Shown: positions 23,974 to 35,850, counted from the stretch's first letter. The stretch is 64,000 bases of DNA from Rhexocercosporidium sp. MPI-PUGE-AT-0058 (GCA_020746875.1 JAGTJL010000020.1:62001-126000), one strand, 5' to 3'. Numbers and translations are program-made. The notes: generated by a model from the letters alone, not told the origin.

Positions 23974-25778
23974 ATGGCAGGCGGCGGTGGAAAGCCCCAG
24001 AATATCTTCAAGCTCAATCGCGGAGATGACCCAAAGGAAGTCTTGAATTGGCGACTATGGTTCGCTGTCGTTTCTTTCGGTATCATGGGTGCTGCTCGAG
24101 GTATGTTCATCCTTCAACAGTCGTCTTAAAGGTATTCCCAGCTCACTCTTCTTAGGTATTGACGAGGGTCTTATCTCTGGTACTCTCGCAAAATCAAACT
24201 TCCAAAAGCTTCTCGGTCTCGACGTAATGGACGATGTTCAACTTGCCAATGTCAAGGGAAACATTTCTGCTATGGTTCAAATCGGCAGTGTTGGCGGTGC
24301 CGCTTTGTAAGTCTTTACACCACGCTACCGTCTCCCACGTCTAACAGTATCAGGGCATTCGTTCTCTGTGATCGTATTGGACGTCTTTGGGCTACTCGAC
24401 AACTCTGCTGCCTTTGGATTCTCGGTATCGTCATCTTTCTCACAAACGGCGGACGCCTTGGACAAGTATATGCTGGTCGCTTCATTGCTGGCCTGGGTAT
24501 TGGTCAGACAACTGTCGTTGCCCCAGTCTACCTTTCCGAAATCGCACCCAAGTCAGTTCGTGGTCTCTGTACCTGCGCCTTCTCCGGATCTGTCTACATC
24601 GGTATCATGCTTGCATACTTCGCATCATGGGGATCTCAATTACACATCAAGCAAGGAACAACCAACCAATGGGTGAGCCACTTCAACCCCTTGTCCTGCG
24701 AAAATCTACTAACAATTCTCAGGTCGTCCCAACTACCATCCACATCATGTTCGCAGGCATCATCATCATCCTCTCCTTCTTCAACTACGAGTCTCCTAGA
24801 TACCTCGTGAAGATTGGAAAAGACGACGAAGCAACAACCAACCTCGCACGCGTTCGCAACCTTCCAGTCGACCACGACCACGTCATCAAGGAAATCGCCG
24901 ATATCCAACAACAACTTCACGAGGAGCAGGAAGCCACTCTCGGTCAAGGTTGGGTTGGCATCCTCAAGGAGATGTTCCTCATGCCCAACAACTTCTACAG
25001 AATCTACCTCGGTCTCTTCTCCCAGCTACTCTCACAATGGTCTGGTGCTCAATCCATCACCATCTACGCCCCAGAATTCTTCGCACTCCTCGGTACAGAA
25101 GGTCAAAACGAGAAGCTTTTTGCAACCGCCATTTTCGGTGTTGTCAAGTTCGTCGCTGCCATCATCTGCGCCCTCTTCCTCGTCGATGTCATTGGCCGTA
25201 AGCGTTCTCTTGGTATCGGCATCACACTACAAGCCGTATCGATGTGCTTCATTGCCGCTTACCTGACCGCCGTGCCCGAGCTCGAAGCAGGAGAAGTCTT
25301 CACCAAGTCTCAGAAACAAGCCAGTACTGCCGCTATCGTCATGATCTACATCTCCGGCTTCGGATGGGCCATGGGCTGGAACAGTATGCAATACCTTCTC
25401 AACGCTGAGATCTATCCTCTTCGCATCCGTGCCATTTCTTCGTCTATGGTCATGTGTTTCCACTTCGTCAACCAATACGGAAACTCCCGTGCCGTTCCCA
25501 ATATGCTCCTCAAGACCTCCGCTGGAGGATTGAGCCCCGCTGGAACGTTCTGGTTGTTCACTGTTATCACGATCTTGGGTGGCGTGTGGGCGTGGTTCTT
25601 CATCCCCGAGACGGCGGGTAGGAGTTTGGAGGGTATGGATCGTCTGTTTACGCTTAAGTGGTATCAGATTGGTCGCTTTGGAGAGGATGATGCGAATGTG
25701 CAGCAGGCTGAGGCAGATAGGTATGCGCATGAGAAGGATGCTACTAGAGAGACTGTGCAGCAGGTTGAGAAGGTGTGA
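23974..25778 (+). CDS. MFS transporter, sugar/quinate-permease type
   Basis: Four exons (23974-24100, 24156-24306, 24354-24672, 24723-25778) encode 550 residues. Sugar-porter family marks are all visible: ARGIDEGLISGTL in helix 1, DRIGRLWATR in the loop between helices 2 and 3, GRFIAGLGIGQTTVVAPVYL followed by SEIAPKSVRG, YESPRYLVKIGK after helix 6, DVIGRKRSLG between helices 8 and 9, and PETAGRSLE after helix 12. About twelve membrane helices are expected, with cytosolic ends. The family carries hexoses, polyols or quinate by proton symport across the plasma membrane; resemblance to quinate permeases is only an impression. No catabolic genes lie next to it. Introns 1 and 2 interrupt conserved motifs and are restored exactly by splicing. 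Confidence 0.92.
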
Positions 25779-26372
25779 GGGGTGATGATAGTATTATCTT
25801 AGATCTACATGAGCAAATAATGAGAAACGTTTTCACTTCACCAGACTTATTTCTTTTCCAATGGGCTCTTCCGATTGATCCTGGCTCGCGGGATGCAGAA
25901 TTCTTCACCGATGGCTAGTTGAAGCGGTTGTAAGAACAGTGAACACAGCCTAGAACTTGCGCCTCCAAGCGATATCGTCGCTTAACCTCGAAAGGGGTCA
26001 AAACAATACTCGAAGCAAACTTCAAATCAAATAATCCTTCCTTCAAACACTCATTCATTCACATATATCTAGATCGTCAAAAACTTGCCGTTTCGGTATT
26101 GCTCCTCCTAGCTGCAAGTTGTGTAACAATGCGGTCATGTGAAGGCGGGCGTCGCATGCATGCAGGTCGCTCGATCAGGACAAGGTCGCTTCATGCCGAG
26201 TATCGTCAGCCTCAGCCTTGTGACCTAAACTCGACTTCAGCTGAGTTTTCTGGTCTGCTTGAACCACGAAACGGAACTTTTCAGGAGGAGACTTGTCTGA
26301 AGGCTTCGATCTACGCAACCTTGAAGGTCCAGAGCTTACAGCAGAAGAGTAGCGAAGTGCAGGACGTTCACG
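25779..26372. other. Intergenic
   Basis: Transporter 3' flank and promoter of the next gene. No supported gene; small open frames only. Confidence 0.55.
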
Positions 26373-29371
26373 ATGCCTCAGGACGACAGCCCTGACAGTG
26401 TGTCGTACAACCTGCCTGCTTTTGAAATGCCTACAACATCGAGTCCGGATCATGGTGGAACTAGGTTCACTGTAGGTCAATCAATCACAAGCATCATTAT
26501 CTCTTCGATGCAATTTCGTAGAAACTAACCATCCACAGAACGCCTCTATACCGCTCTGCTCATCTGCAAATACTGCGAGCTCGGACAGCCTTCGGCGTGG
26601 TCGAGAATACTCATTCAGTAGATCAGCTGTGGAGAGTACAGACGGCATCTTGACACCAACCACTGGCGACAGCCATTCCGAATCGAGCCATCTACCACCA
26701 TCTGTCAACGGAGACCGCATCGACGAAGTTACGGACTACAAGGATACGATCACACCAAACACCCACACCACGACCTTCACGGACTCATCAATCCCGACCA
26801 TCGAAACATTCGCCACCGACCTTCAATCAGCAATCGATTCAGCATGGCCCATCCCAGCCTCAACGCGAATTCGAGCCAGACATCAGTATAAAGCGGTCCA
26901 CGTAATGCTGCTGAGCTGGGAGGACGGAAATCCAGGGATATGGGGAGAGATGAAGAGGTTAGAACATACGTTCTCCGAACTGTATCATTTTGAGGTCGAG
27001 GAATGCAGGATTCCAAATCGTGATCCTGGCAAAGCATTGATGGGGAGGGTGGAAAGGTTTGTGGAGAGGGGTGATGGGGAGGGGAAGCTGTTGATTGTGT
27101 GCTATGCCGGAGCTGTGGGGATGGGAAGGCTCGGGGAGGGTGCGCTTTGGACAGCGTGAGTATTCTATAGTATTTTGGAGTGCCGTGCTGATTATTCATA
27201 GCAATTACTTGACGGATTCGCCAAGAGTGGCATCGGCTGGGGTCCAGAAGATGTTCGAGGAAGCTACAGCAGATGCACTCATGCTATTCGACAGTCCCTT
27301 CTCACCCGACCCCATCAGTCAAGAAGGACAAGGCGTCACCGAAGTCCTTGCAGCTTGTGGGATAGAGTCTCATTCACCGTTAGTCGGTCCAGATTCTTTC
27401 ACCAGCAGCTTGATCAAGGAGCTCGAAGAAGCTTTCACTGGATCACCAATATCTGTTGCAGAACTTCACGGGAGGATGACCAGTTCTGCGCGTGATCGAA
27501 AACCTGAGCTGCTGAGGAATACGCATGGCACTCTTGTTCCGGATGAAAATGGCCAGCTGATCTATGCACCTTCGATGAAGAGGACTCCAGTGCATTCATT
27601 TTTGACAGATGGCGTTCGCAGACGGAGTATCGTGCTCACGCCACAGCCAGTGAGGGGTATTAGGAACACAATGTCCTTCCCGAAAGCTGGTAGAAGGACG
27701 GATACTTGGGCAGAATGGAGCTGTGACACACAGTCACAGTCCGCTAAACCTACTTGGCCATCTAAATACCCAATCGCAAAACCAATAGCAAATGCTACCC
27801 AACACCCACGCGTTCTACTATCCGTCCGCATCGAGGAAAATTACTTCCCCTCCACCGACGATAATGCAGATAGCGTATGGAAATGGTGCGAATGGCTACG
27901 CGATATTCCCAGCGGTCTAGACCCCGTCGCCGTTGAGGCAGTCTACAGAAGCTCCTCAACATCCACGCTCTTGATCGTGAACTTGCCTTTTCTTGTATGG
28001 GATATGCTTCCTGAGAATGAGGCATATTCGTTCATTGGGTTCGTTGACTCTAAGAATTTGCAGGATGTTGTTGGGGAGCCGCATGTTCCGGTTGCTGTTC
28101 CTGTTCCAGATGCTCAGAGTAAGAGTGAGAGGAAGAGAGACGAGAGGGAAATTGAGAGGGAGGTTTCTAAACGTGTTGAGGCTCAGATGGCGGCGAGGGA
28201 ACTGGTGAGTTTGAGGAAGGAGAAGGAGGAATGGGTGCGGAAGGCTGAGAGGGAGAGGGAAGCGGCACTTGCAAGGCCTCATTCGCTTGACAAGCCACGG
28301 GATGGTAGAGAGGAGGTCGTCAAAGCAAAAGCACCGATCAGATTCAAAGATGCGGTTGGAAGGAAATTGTGTTTCCCGTTCCACATGGCTTCGACTTGGA
28401 TGGTAAGTTCTTCCCTGTCCTTACCTGTGTCATTATTTCGATTTTGTTGAAGACATGTTGATTTCTGGTTTGATAATCAGGGCGTCGAGGAACTCATCAA
28501 ACAAGCATTTCTGCACGTCGATGTCATAGGCCCACATGTAATGGAAGGTCATTATGATCTAGTCTGTTCAAGTGGAGATCTGAGTGGCGAGATCATCTTA
28601 CCACAAGTCTGGGAGACGCTGGTTGAGCCTGGGTGGCAGGTTTCAATGCACATGTGGCCATTACCTCAACTTCCAAAGACAGTTCCTACATCTATCCCCC
28701 CGCCACCTCCGAGACATCCTATGGCCGCCCCTCGTGGTGCTAATCCTCGACCCTATGCGAATGGGCCGCCACCACCTCCGCCTCCACAGCAGTTCAATGG
28801 ACAATGTTTACCGCCGAGACAAACTGTGCATTTGCCAGGTGCTGGGAACGGGAGCAGAGGGGGACCTCCACCGCTTCCCCCACCTCCACCGACATTCCCC
28901 AAAGCCCAATCTGGATCAGGGAGAAGCTGGTTTGCCCCTCCACCTCCACCACCACCTCCTCCAGGAACCACGAGCAAAGCCATAGATCGAAACCCTATCC
29001 CTTGCACCGCCATCCCCGACATGAGTGCGGATGAAGTGAAAGTCTACGAAAAAGTCACTAGTGGCATTTCCAAACGATCTTTCAGCTCTGGCTACTACAG
29101 TGGAGATACTGAATCGGAGCGTAGTGTCGACGACCAAGCTAAAGCAATGGAGCTGTTTAATCTGATGATTAAGGAAAAGAGGGTGTTTGCTGTTGGGAAG
29201 GTGGGGAGCCTGGGAAGGAATCTTGTGGAGGTTAGGTTTAGGTCAAAAGGCATGCAGATGCTGAATGAATATGGTAGGAAGCTTTTTGAGGAGGTGAGGA
29301 AGCCGAAAGAGGAGGAGGATGGGAAGAGGCAGGATGAGGCGGTTGAGGAGGAGGGCATCGTCGATGACTGA
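26373..29371 (+). CDS. Caspase-like (catalytically dead) / ubiquitin-like fusion protein with polyproline tail
   Basis: Four exons: 26373-26471, 26539-27155, 27202-28402, 28481-29371, closed frame of 935 residues. Residues of exons 2-3 match a fungal caspase-like family: HQYKAVHVMLLSWEDGNPG, LLIVCYAGAVG, MFEEATADALMLFDSPFS, QGVTEVLAACGIES and FTSSLIKELE. In active-looking relatives as I remember them, the second and third blocks read YYGGHG and LLDCC; here the His and the Cys are absent. A charged Arg/Glu coiled coil follows (about 28100-28270), then a fungal ubiquitin-like domain (PIRFKDAVGRKLCFPFHM, spliced at 28403-28480, to GEIILPQVWETLVEPGWQV), then four polyproline blocks and a C-terminal segment resembling fungal Ubl-protein tails. 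The caspase-like part and the start of the Ubl share one uninterrupted exon, so the fusion is not a prediction artefact. Function is unknown. The first exon and ATG are the least certain part. Confidence 0.75.
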
Positions 29372-30037
29372 TAGGTCGAATTTTGCTTGGGTTTTGTTGT
29401 GCTTTTCTTGATGGGACGGAGTTGTTCTTTGTTAAGTTTTGGTTAATGATTGAATGAATTCAGACTAAAAATATATTGTAATTCATTCTGACATATAAGT
29501 GGCTGCCAGAGTTCAGATGACGAGAAGATAGATATGCCGATGATATATGCTAATTACACAGGTAGATGGATGGTAAGGATTCTTGGAGTCTGCGGGTCGA
29601 TTGTCGATCTCACAGAAGATGCAAGTGGAGTAAGACCCGGTGCTGTGTGGGTCTATATGCTAGCAATCCACCTGTCTGTATGCTTTTTTTTGTTGCCATT
29701 TTTTCTGCTCATTCTGAGCTAGTGCTTACCCTGACTTGAATGATGACGTCCGCAGTGGTCCCCATTGGCGTGGCTGAATGCGCTCACATACGACGTACGA
29801 CCTTAGTGACGGGGCGGGACGGGGCGGGGCCTCTAGCGTCTCTTAGCGTGAGCAAATTGCCCTTGGCACTGCTGTGTACTGGTACCAGCAGAAAATAGCC
29901 TGGCCCGACGCCTGTCTGCGGCTCTTGAACACATCTTTTCAGCCTCTTAACCCGCGCGTTCACAATCGAAATTCAAAAGACGCGCCGCAAACATCTTGAC
30001 GTCGCAAATCGAGAAATCATCCGTTAAAGCGATCGCA
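29372..30037. other. Intergenic with G-rich promoter repeat
   Basis: The 3' flank of the fusion gene is A/T-rich. At 29810-29830 a G-rich element occurs twice in tandem (GGGGCGGGAC then GGGGCGGGGC). It lies about 210 bp before the next ATG. Confidence 0.5.
29810..29830 (+). promoter_or_regulatory. Tandem G-rich GGGGCGGG element
   Basis: Two adjacent copies of GGGGCGGG separated by two bases. The sequence contains matches to the SYGGRG core bound by CreA/Mig1-type repressors and to C4-type stress elements. Binding is an inference from the motif and the position upstream of the gene at 30038. Confidence 0.3.
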
Positions 30038-31469
30038 ATGGATGATTCTCTAAGTGACCTTGTCACATCTCATTCCTCTTCCACGCCTTTAATCAACAAC
30101 GGGTTGCCAGTTATAGGATTTGAAGATGAAAACGTCCAACGCCAATACGGATACCGTGGACTCAAAGTCCTAGCAAGCAATAACAAAGATTGTTTGCGCC
30201 CAGAATCTTCTAGCCCGTATCCTGCGGTGAAACGCATGTACGCTATGCGAAACCCGCCATTCGGGAAGGCGTATAACGAGCTCATTCTTCCTGACATACT
30301 CGCTATCCTTGATCCTACTACTTCTACCTCGTTTGTCCTTCCACAGTTCAAGGAACTTCACGCTGTCCATATGAGAGTCTGGGATGATGAATACCTTGTC
30401 CAAGCATTTGATGTCGTTTTGCTTGTCTTCGACCTCAGTCTTGGCACTATCAGCGCATGTGAAGCAAAAGATCTTGTATTGCGAGTATCGGAGTGTATCC
30501 AAAAACACTGGCCTGTATCTGCAACCCCGTAAGTTTCATTGAGCCCCATTCTCCGATCTTACAAAATCTCTAACCCAAATTAGTGTTTATACCGACATCT
30601 GCGAATCGAATGTCATGTTCGCCACTGGTCATGCTCGGACAGGCGACAAATGGAAAGATCCGCGCACGTTCAGCCCTAATGTCTACCTAGAAGAAACCCC
30701 TCGTCCAGGAGCATCTATTGGCAACAGCAACTTCTGGACAGCTGAAACCAATTAAGAATGCGTTCCGTACTGATTGGAGTGTAATCAAGTGCGACAGTGA
30801 CAAAAATTACTCAAATGAGGTACGTTGAAATGACCGATTCGGTTTGGGTTTTTAGTCCAACGACTAACATGCTACAGTATCCTCCACAGGTTTTGACTGA
30901 CGAAGATAGAGTTCATTTGCCAGTTGATTTCGGTACTAACGGGTTGTTTATGAACATGATGCTTTCTGCTGGCCTTGAAATCTCCTCGGAACTAAGTGTT
31001 CCGGTCATGTCTTCTGAAACTTTATGTTTTAAACCATCAGGTGCGCGAACTGCTACCCGTATAGCATGTTTCAGTGACACAGTTTCTACACTTTACGATG
31101 GTCGGTATGGAATTACTAAGGAATGGGCGTTTTCAGGCATGCCTGGAACATCACCTCTTACCGTAAAAGGCGACTCTGGAAGCTGCATTCTATCTACAGA
31201 TGAGCGCGTGGTTGCAGTCGCTTGGGGGTGCGCCGAGTTTGGGAATGCTGTCGATCTCACATATGGAACGCCAGCCAAGGAACTTCTTGAAGACATCATG
31301 GAGAAGTTGAAATGGAAGGATATTAATCTTCTGCCTCATTCCACTACACAGTCTTACCTCGAATCAAGGGTACAAGGCTCCTCAGATGTTGCAGATAAAT
31401 CTGTAAGTATACAGCTTTCGCTTGAAATGCACAGCTGACAAGAACGATCAGATTTTCAAGGAAGCTTGA
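30038..31469 (+). CDS. Uncharacterised trypsin-fold-like protein with GDSGS motif, frame-shifted
   Basis: Exons 30038-30528, 30584-30819, 30878-31402 and 31452-31469. The first part (VYTDICESNVMFATGHARTG and so on) and the last part (VKGDSGSCILSTDERVVAVA, coded about 31162-31220) look like one protein of a fungal family with a trypsin-like serine peptidase C-terminus. GDSGS is the usual surrounding of the catalytic serine; the His and Asp of a triad were not located. Exon 2 has one base too many: its start reads PRPGASIGNSNFWT and stops at TAA 30753-30755, while its end, in the next frame, reads QLKPIKNAFRTDWSVIKCDSD and splices correctly into YPPQVLTDEDRVHLPVDF. The slip lies between about 30700 and 30745. 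It is either a real disabling indel or a sequence error. No intron with good signals repairs it. The start is the first in-frame ATG (30038). Confidence 0.6.
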
Positions 31470-32675
31470 GAGTCTTGTGATGACTAGGTCGACGCATCTA
31501 GATACCTTCGAAGGCATACACGGCAATCTTATGATAAACGGGAATTGGCACATGGACTTGGAGCGAGGCATTTCAGCTGAGGTTACCTCAAAGGAGAATT
31601 CGTTTGTCTGGATACAATCGGACTCTAGCTCCAGGAATTGGTTGGTTTCGAATTGGAAATAGCACGCGTTGTACCTCGTTCATGGCATCACCACAATCGC
31701 AGAAGTGGCTGCCCTGTATGTTAATAGAGAATCACAATAAATCCATTAAAGTCCTTGTCGATCTTGTGCTGGGATTTGGATTGGAAAGAAGAGTTGTAGC
31801 GAAACTTATGAGAACACACAAAGCTCAGCGAGACGGGCTAACGAGGGCTAACGTGATCTTCGAAGTACCCAAGACTTGCTTTTCACAGACCTAATATTCA
31901 TTAGTGTGATGTTGGACGAAAATGGAGGTCGAGAATGCTGACTACATATGCCCCGTGCCAACCCTACAAGCCTTAAATGCAGGCATTCGATAACCACTTC
32001 TTCTGGACCATCCAGGCAAGGCCACAACAGTGTACTTGATCGCAGAGGCACCTAGTCTAATGTACACATTTTTTGGACTACGGTATTAGATCGCAGGACA
32101 TTTTGTCCTGCCACCAATTTTTTTATCAGAATCAAAATATTGACTTAAGTCGGGTACATAACTACTACCGCTGAAGAAGGGCAGGCTTCCCAGGATAAAT
32201 GGTTGCTAGCCATTATTATCATAGAGAATTAGCTGCAGTCACATTAACATCCATCCATCATGAGTGAACGACGCAGAATATCCTTGAAACACGAGTGTAA
32301 GGTTGAGACTTGGGATAAATCACGTGCGAAGGAGGATTGGGTGATACACGACCTTGACTTTTATGCCGCACTAAGCATTCAGCTTCATGTGCAACATAGC
32401 GAAATTCATTTAAGAGACCACGTCTTCCACTTGGCCGAGAGACACATCCTCGTTTCGAAGCGAGCTTGTTGTTGTTGCCCCTTAGAACAGCTAGCGTATA
32501 TAGTGGCTTTCACATGGAAATAAGCTTGTTTGAGGGTGACATCATTGGCGCGAACCTTATTTACATCCTAGTTCACCCAACTTCATCCCGTAGCTTCCAT
32601 CTTCATTCAACTCAACAACCATTCAAAGACTCTACGATATCGACTTCTGAACAAGGAAAGAAAAAGAAAGAAAAA
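31470..32675. other. Intergenic, possible gene remnants
   Basis: A frame at 31604-31894 (containing NKSIKVLVDLVLGFGLERR) and one at 32260-32523 look mildly coding-like but have no recognisable domain, start context or partner exon. The remainder is A/T-rich. Confidence 0.4.
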
Positions 32676-33451
32676 ATGGATCACCCAAGTCAGTAGCCCC
32701 GCGCTCAATGATTTGTCGTTTTGAGATGAAGTTAGGGGCGGACGTCCGTCCTCCCTGGCTTCTGCTCTGTTGTCAAACCTTCGATCAATCAAATGGCTAA
32801 TGAAGTTGTCTGACAGAACGCCAAATATCCCATGTCATCCATCTCCTCACCGAAGGCTCTCCAGCAGATCAGAAAGATGCTCTCGATGCGTACTTCCTCC
32901 CAGATGCTGCTTTCATTCATCCTCTCTGCAGAGTCCCTAGTTTCTCCCATTTCAATCTCCCGTTGATTGGAGAGATCAACTCGCGATGGGCGATCTGGAT
33001 GATCTATCGGTGGTATAAGATCCTTTCTCCAAGAATTGTTCTCGATATAGAATGCGATGGTATGTTACTTGGCCGTGTGACGTTAACCTCTTCCCAAACT
33101 CACTTCTCAAATATAGAATTCAACCAAAAGTCCTCAATTCTCTTCGTCGAAATCAGACAGATATTTTCACTCTTCTTCGTCCCATTCTATAAGTCCGACG
33201 TCCGACTCACGACGAAATTGAAGCTCGTTCATTCGGAAAATGACGGAAAATACTACATCAAGTCACAGGAGGACCTGTACCAGACAAATGAGGTGGTGAA
33301 GTTCTTTTGGCCAGGTGGAGCTACAATCATCTGGTTGTGGCAGTTGTTTGCTACGGGATTGTGTATCTTGGGGGCCTTGTTGCTGGCACCGGTGACATGG
33401 ATTGAGCAGAGACATGCAAACCAGGTCAATGGTATCAAGAAAGGTATCTGA
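32676..33451 (+). CDS. SigF-like NTF2-like domain membrane protein
   Basis: Three exons: 32676-32688 (only 13 bases, MDHP plus one base), 32817-33059 and 33117-33451, together 196 residues in a closed frame. The sequence RQISHVIHLLTEGSPADQKDALD, SRWAIWMIYRWYKILSPR, FVEIRQIFSLFFVPFYKS, KYYIKSQEDLYQTNEV and VKFFWPGGATIIWLW matches the fungal SigF-like NTF2-like family from end to end as I know it. The cone-shaped NTF2-like fold is followed by a single membrane helix (LFATGLCILGALLLAPVTW). The role in fungi is not established. The 57-bp intron at 33060-33116 is open in frame and might be retained, but removing it restores the expected DIECD-EFNQKSSILFVE junction. Each quoted block is shortened. 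Confidence 0.8.
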
Positions 33452-34458
33452 TGGTCTTCCACTCTTCCAGCTATGGTCAGCGGTAGGCTTCTGTGGGTTA
33501 AACGGGATATTTGCTTTCTTATTCGGGGCGTTGAAGGTCATGTTCGGCAATAGGAGGTGTTAAAGAAGGCAACGGATTTTCCCGAAAACAAATCATTTAG
33601 AGTTTGCCTTACTCCAGACTAATCTGGAAAAAATGTCCATGTTGACGATTGGAACTCTTCGCAAGAAACGTGTACTACCCCTTTATAGCTTGTGTCTTGA
33701 ACGGTTGATACTGCATCTGACTATGTGCCCGGAGAAGAAATCAGAAAGCTATCAATCCTCCTTCTAAAAGGCTTCAAGCAAACTTCATGAGCTCTGTAGA
33801 ACCTCAAGATGAAGCTGTAAACATTGTCAGATTTCAAATCAATTCAACATTTCCTTATGGTATCGTTGTGTTCACGGCTGAGAACATATTTCTCGGTGTC
33901 ATTGGGAGATATCTGGTCTAGGAAGTTTGCATGAGGGTTGCGAAATTAGAGAAAAGTCCGTGAAGAAAGAATGTTTTAGCGTTACTCCTTTCGCCTCATG
34001 ATATACAGATGGATGTGAGTAGAGCTGATATTGTTGAACACATTCAAACAACTTGCGAAAGGAACTGTGAATCTTCGGAGCTTCAGGTAAGGCGCAACAT
34101 GATTTACGGAAATTCAAGACCCAACGATTTTGTTGGCACTCCTCCTTAACACAAATTTTAGCATGTATCATAAGCCTCAATTCAACTGAGGATGATTCAG
34201 ACGAAAGATGATATGCCCTGAATGTTTCCCTGCAAGCCTATAAGGTAACAGTATAAAAAGCGATACTCGAATGCCTCTTTGCTTTAAGAAAACCCTCAAT
34301 ACGCCACCCTTCAATCCGATCTTCATACACCACAATACAAACTCTCTCTCTCAAGCAACCAACCACCATCATCCATCAAATCAAACATCGGCGCTCCTGC
34401 AAGTCTAAAAGCCGCAAGTCATTCTTTTCCTCGACGAGAAACTCCATCAACCAGAAAA
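33452..34458. other. Intergenic, promoter of the small Gly/Asn-rich gene
   Basis: No gene in the first 800 bp. From 34252 a TATA box is followed by a CT- and CAAC-rich leader of about 200 bp leading to the ATG at 34459. Confidence 0.5.
34252..34260 (+). promoter_or_regulatory. TATA box of the small Gly/Asn-rich gene
   Basis: TATAAAAAG, a good consensus TATA box, 199 bp before the ATG at 34459 and followed by a pyrimidine-rich tract (CAAACTCTCTCTCTCAAG). Confidence 0.5.
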
Positions 34459-34704
34459 ATGTACCCCTCAAGACTTCCCCCAGCAGCTTCTAGCGGCGAC
34501 CTCCAATACCAAATTTCCCAACTCCAAAGCCAACTGCAGGACGCCCTGGCAAGAATCACTACTCTTGAAAGTGGAAGTGGAGGAAATGGGAGAGGTGAAA
34601 ATGAGAATAGTGGGAACGGCTATGGGAATGGCAATTGGAATGGGAGGGGTGGCGGTAACTGGTATAGGAACAACGATAGATGGAACAACGATGGATGGAA
34701 CTAG
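34459..34704 (+). CDS. Small Gly/Asn-rich low-complexity protein (81 aa)
   Basis: A single exon of 81 residues. Residues 15-38 form a short heptad-like coiled coil (LQYQISQLQSQLQDALARI). The rest is an Asn/Gly/Trp/Arg-rich tail with repeated NGN, GNW and NND steps. It has no signal peptide or membrane segment. The evidence that it is a gene is the consensus TATA box, the pyrimidine-rich leader and the clean ATG context (ccagaaaaATG). The family is not recognised and the function is unknown. The composition would suit a self-associating or RNA-binding disordered protein, but that is speculation. Confidence 0.55.
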   Translation: MYPSRLPPAASSGDLQYQISQLQSQLQDALARITTLESGSGGNGRGENENSGNGYGNGNWNGRGGGNWYRNNDRWNNDGWN

Positions 34705-35850
34705 TTCTGGGTGAGCGAATCGTGGATTTTAAGGATGGAATGGTGGACTGGAGTGAGGTGTGGTGAATGCAAGTCAATCTAAGGAGTGCAATACGACCTT
34801 TATCTATGGTTTTCGAGATCCCTGTAAGAATAAAGACTTGGCGGCCAGTTGTGTTCATAATGAATTGACTCGAGGTACATAGGACTTAGGACATCATTAT
34901 TCTTGGGCAGACTATGTTGGCGAGGAGTACATCGTACAAAGCATAGCTTCCATCCATCATAGGTACAACAGAAAGCTATCCTTTGTGTCTCTCCGATGAT
35001 TGGATTGTAGATGAATATGACGTCATCTCGAGGAATGTCCAATAAGACAAGGGCTAGTCGATTCAATTTCCAAACGAGTCAGTCAAGCGCAGGCTTTTGC
35101 GGCACCAACACCAGCGGAGTTATTATTTTGCCACTCGCAGCCTCAATTATCTCGCCTTAGGAAACTTTGCAAATGGGGATTTGGCAGGAGATTCTTTGTT
35201 TATTACAGAGGGAACCAGGTTAGAATACTAGATCCCAGCATGTTATACGACACATGCACAGAAAGTAGCCTCTTATCGCAGTATGTGGTTGATTAAGAAG
35301 GACTGTGGTGCGGCGACTGTGGCAGAGAAAGCCCGTCTATTGTGGACTCCACTCCATCGGCCCAAGAAATGAACTGTGCTTTGGACCCCAAAGCAAAGCG
35401 GAAGACCTGCGGTTTGTGAGGTTCGTCTCGCTCGAAGAGTGATCTATCCATCCACCTCTAGGCACTCTTTGATTTTCAACATTATATCGAGAACTGATTA
35501 TTAGGTACCCTTGCATTCAGAAAGTCACAGCGACGCCTTCCTAACTCGTTCCTCGCTCTCCGCAAGCCTTGACAAAGCCAGAAGCGTCGTATTTATTATA
35601 CTTTGGCAAAGGTAACTTCCAAGATTACCCCGCCTCCCCCCACTCCTCACACGGCCATAAACAACGGCAAAATTATCCCGCCAACTGATCCCGACTGCAA
35701 ACCTCATTTCATCTCATTATATTCCATCTAGTATTACTATAAAACACAGCCTCTCTCTCTCTTAATTCAATACAACCAGCCTCCCTCCTCATCAGACCTC
35801 ATCGACCTACCACCCTCTCCAGCATCAAACCCATCATATACACCCTCAAA
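34705..35850. other. Intergenic
   Basis: No supported gene. The last ~120 bp hold a TATA box (35738-35745) and a CT-rich leader for the DUF1349 gene. Confidence 0.55.
35738..35745 (+). promoter_or_regulatory. TATA box of the DUF1349 gene
   Basis: TATAAAAC about 113 bp upstream of the ATG at 35851, followed by a CTCTCTCTCTC tract. Inference from motif and spacing. Confidence 0.45.

Noticed and set aside
31604..31894. Possible small gene after the GDSGS protein
   Set aside because: Slightly coding-like (LVDLVLGFGLERR) but no ATG, splice sites or family support; noted only as a possible remnant.
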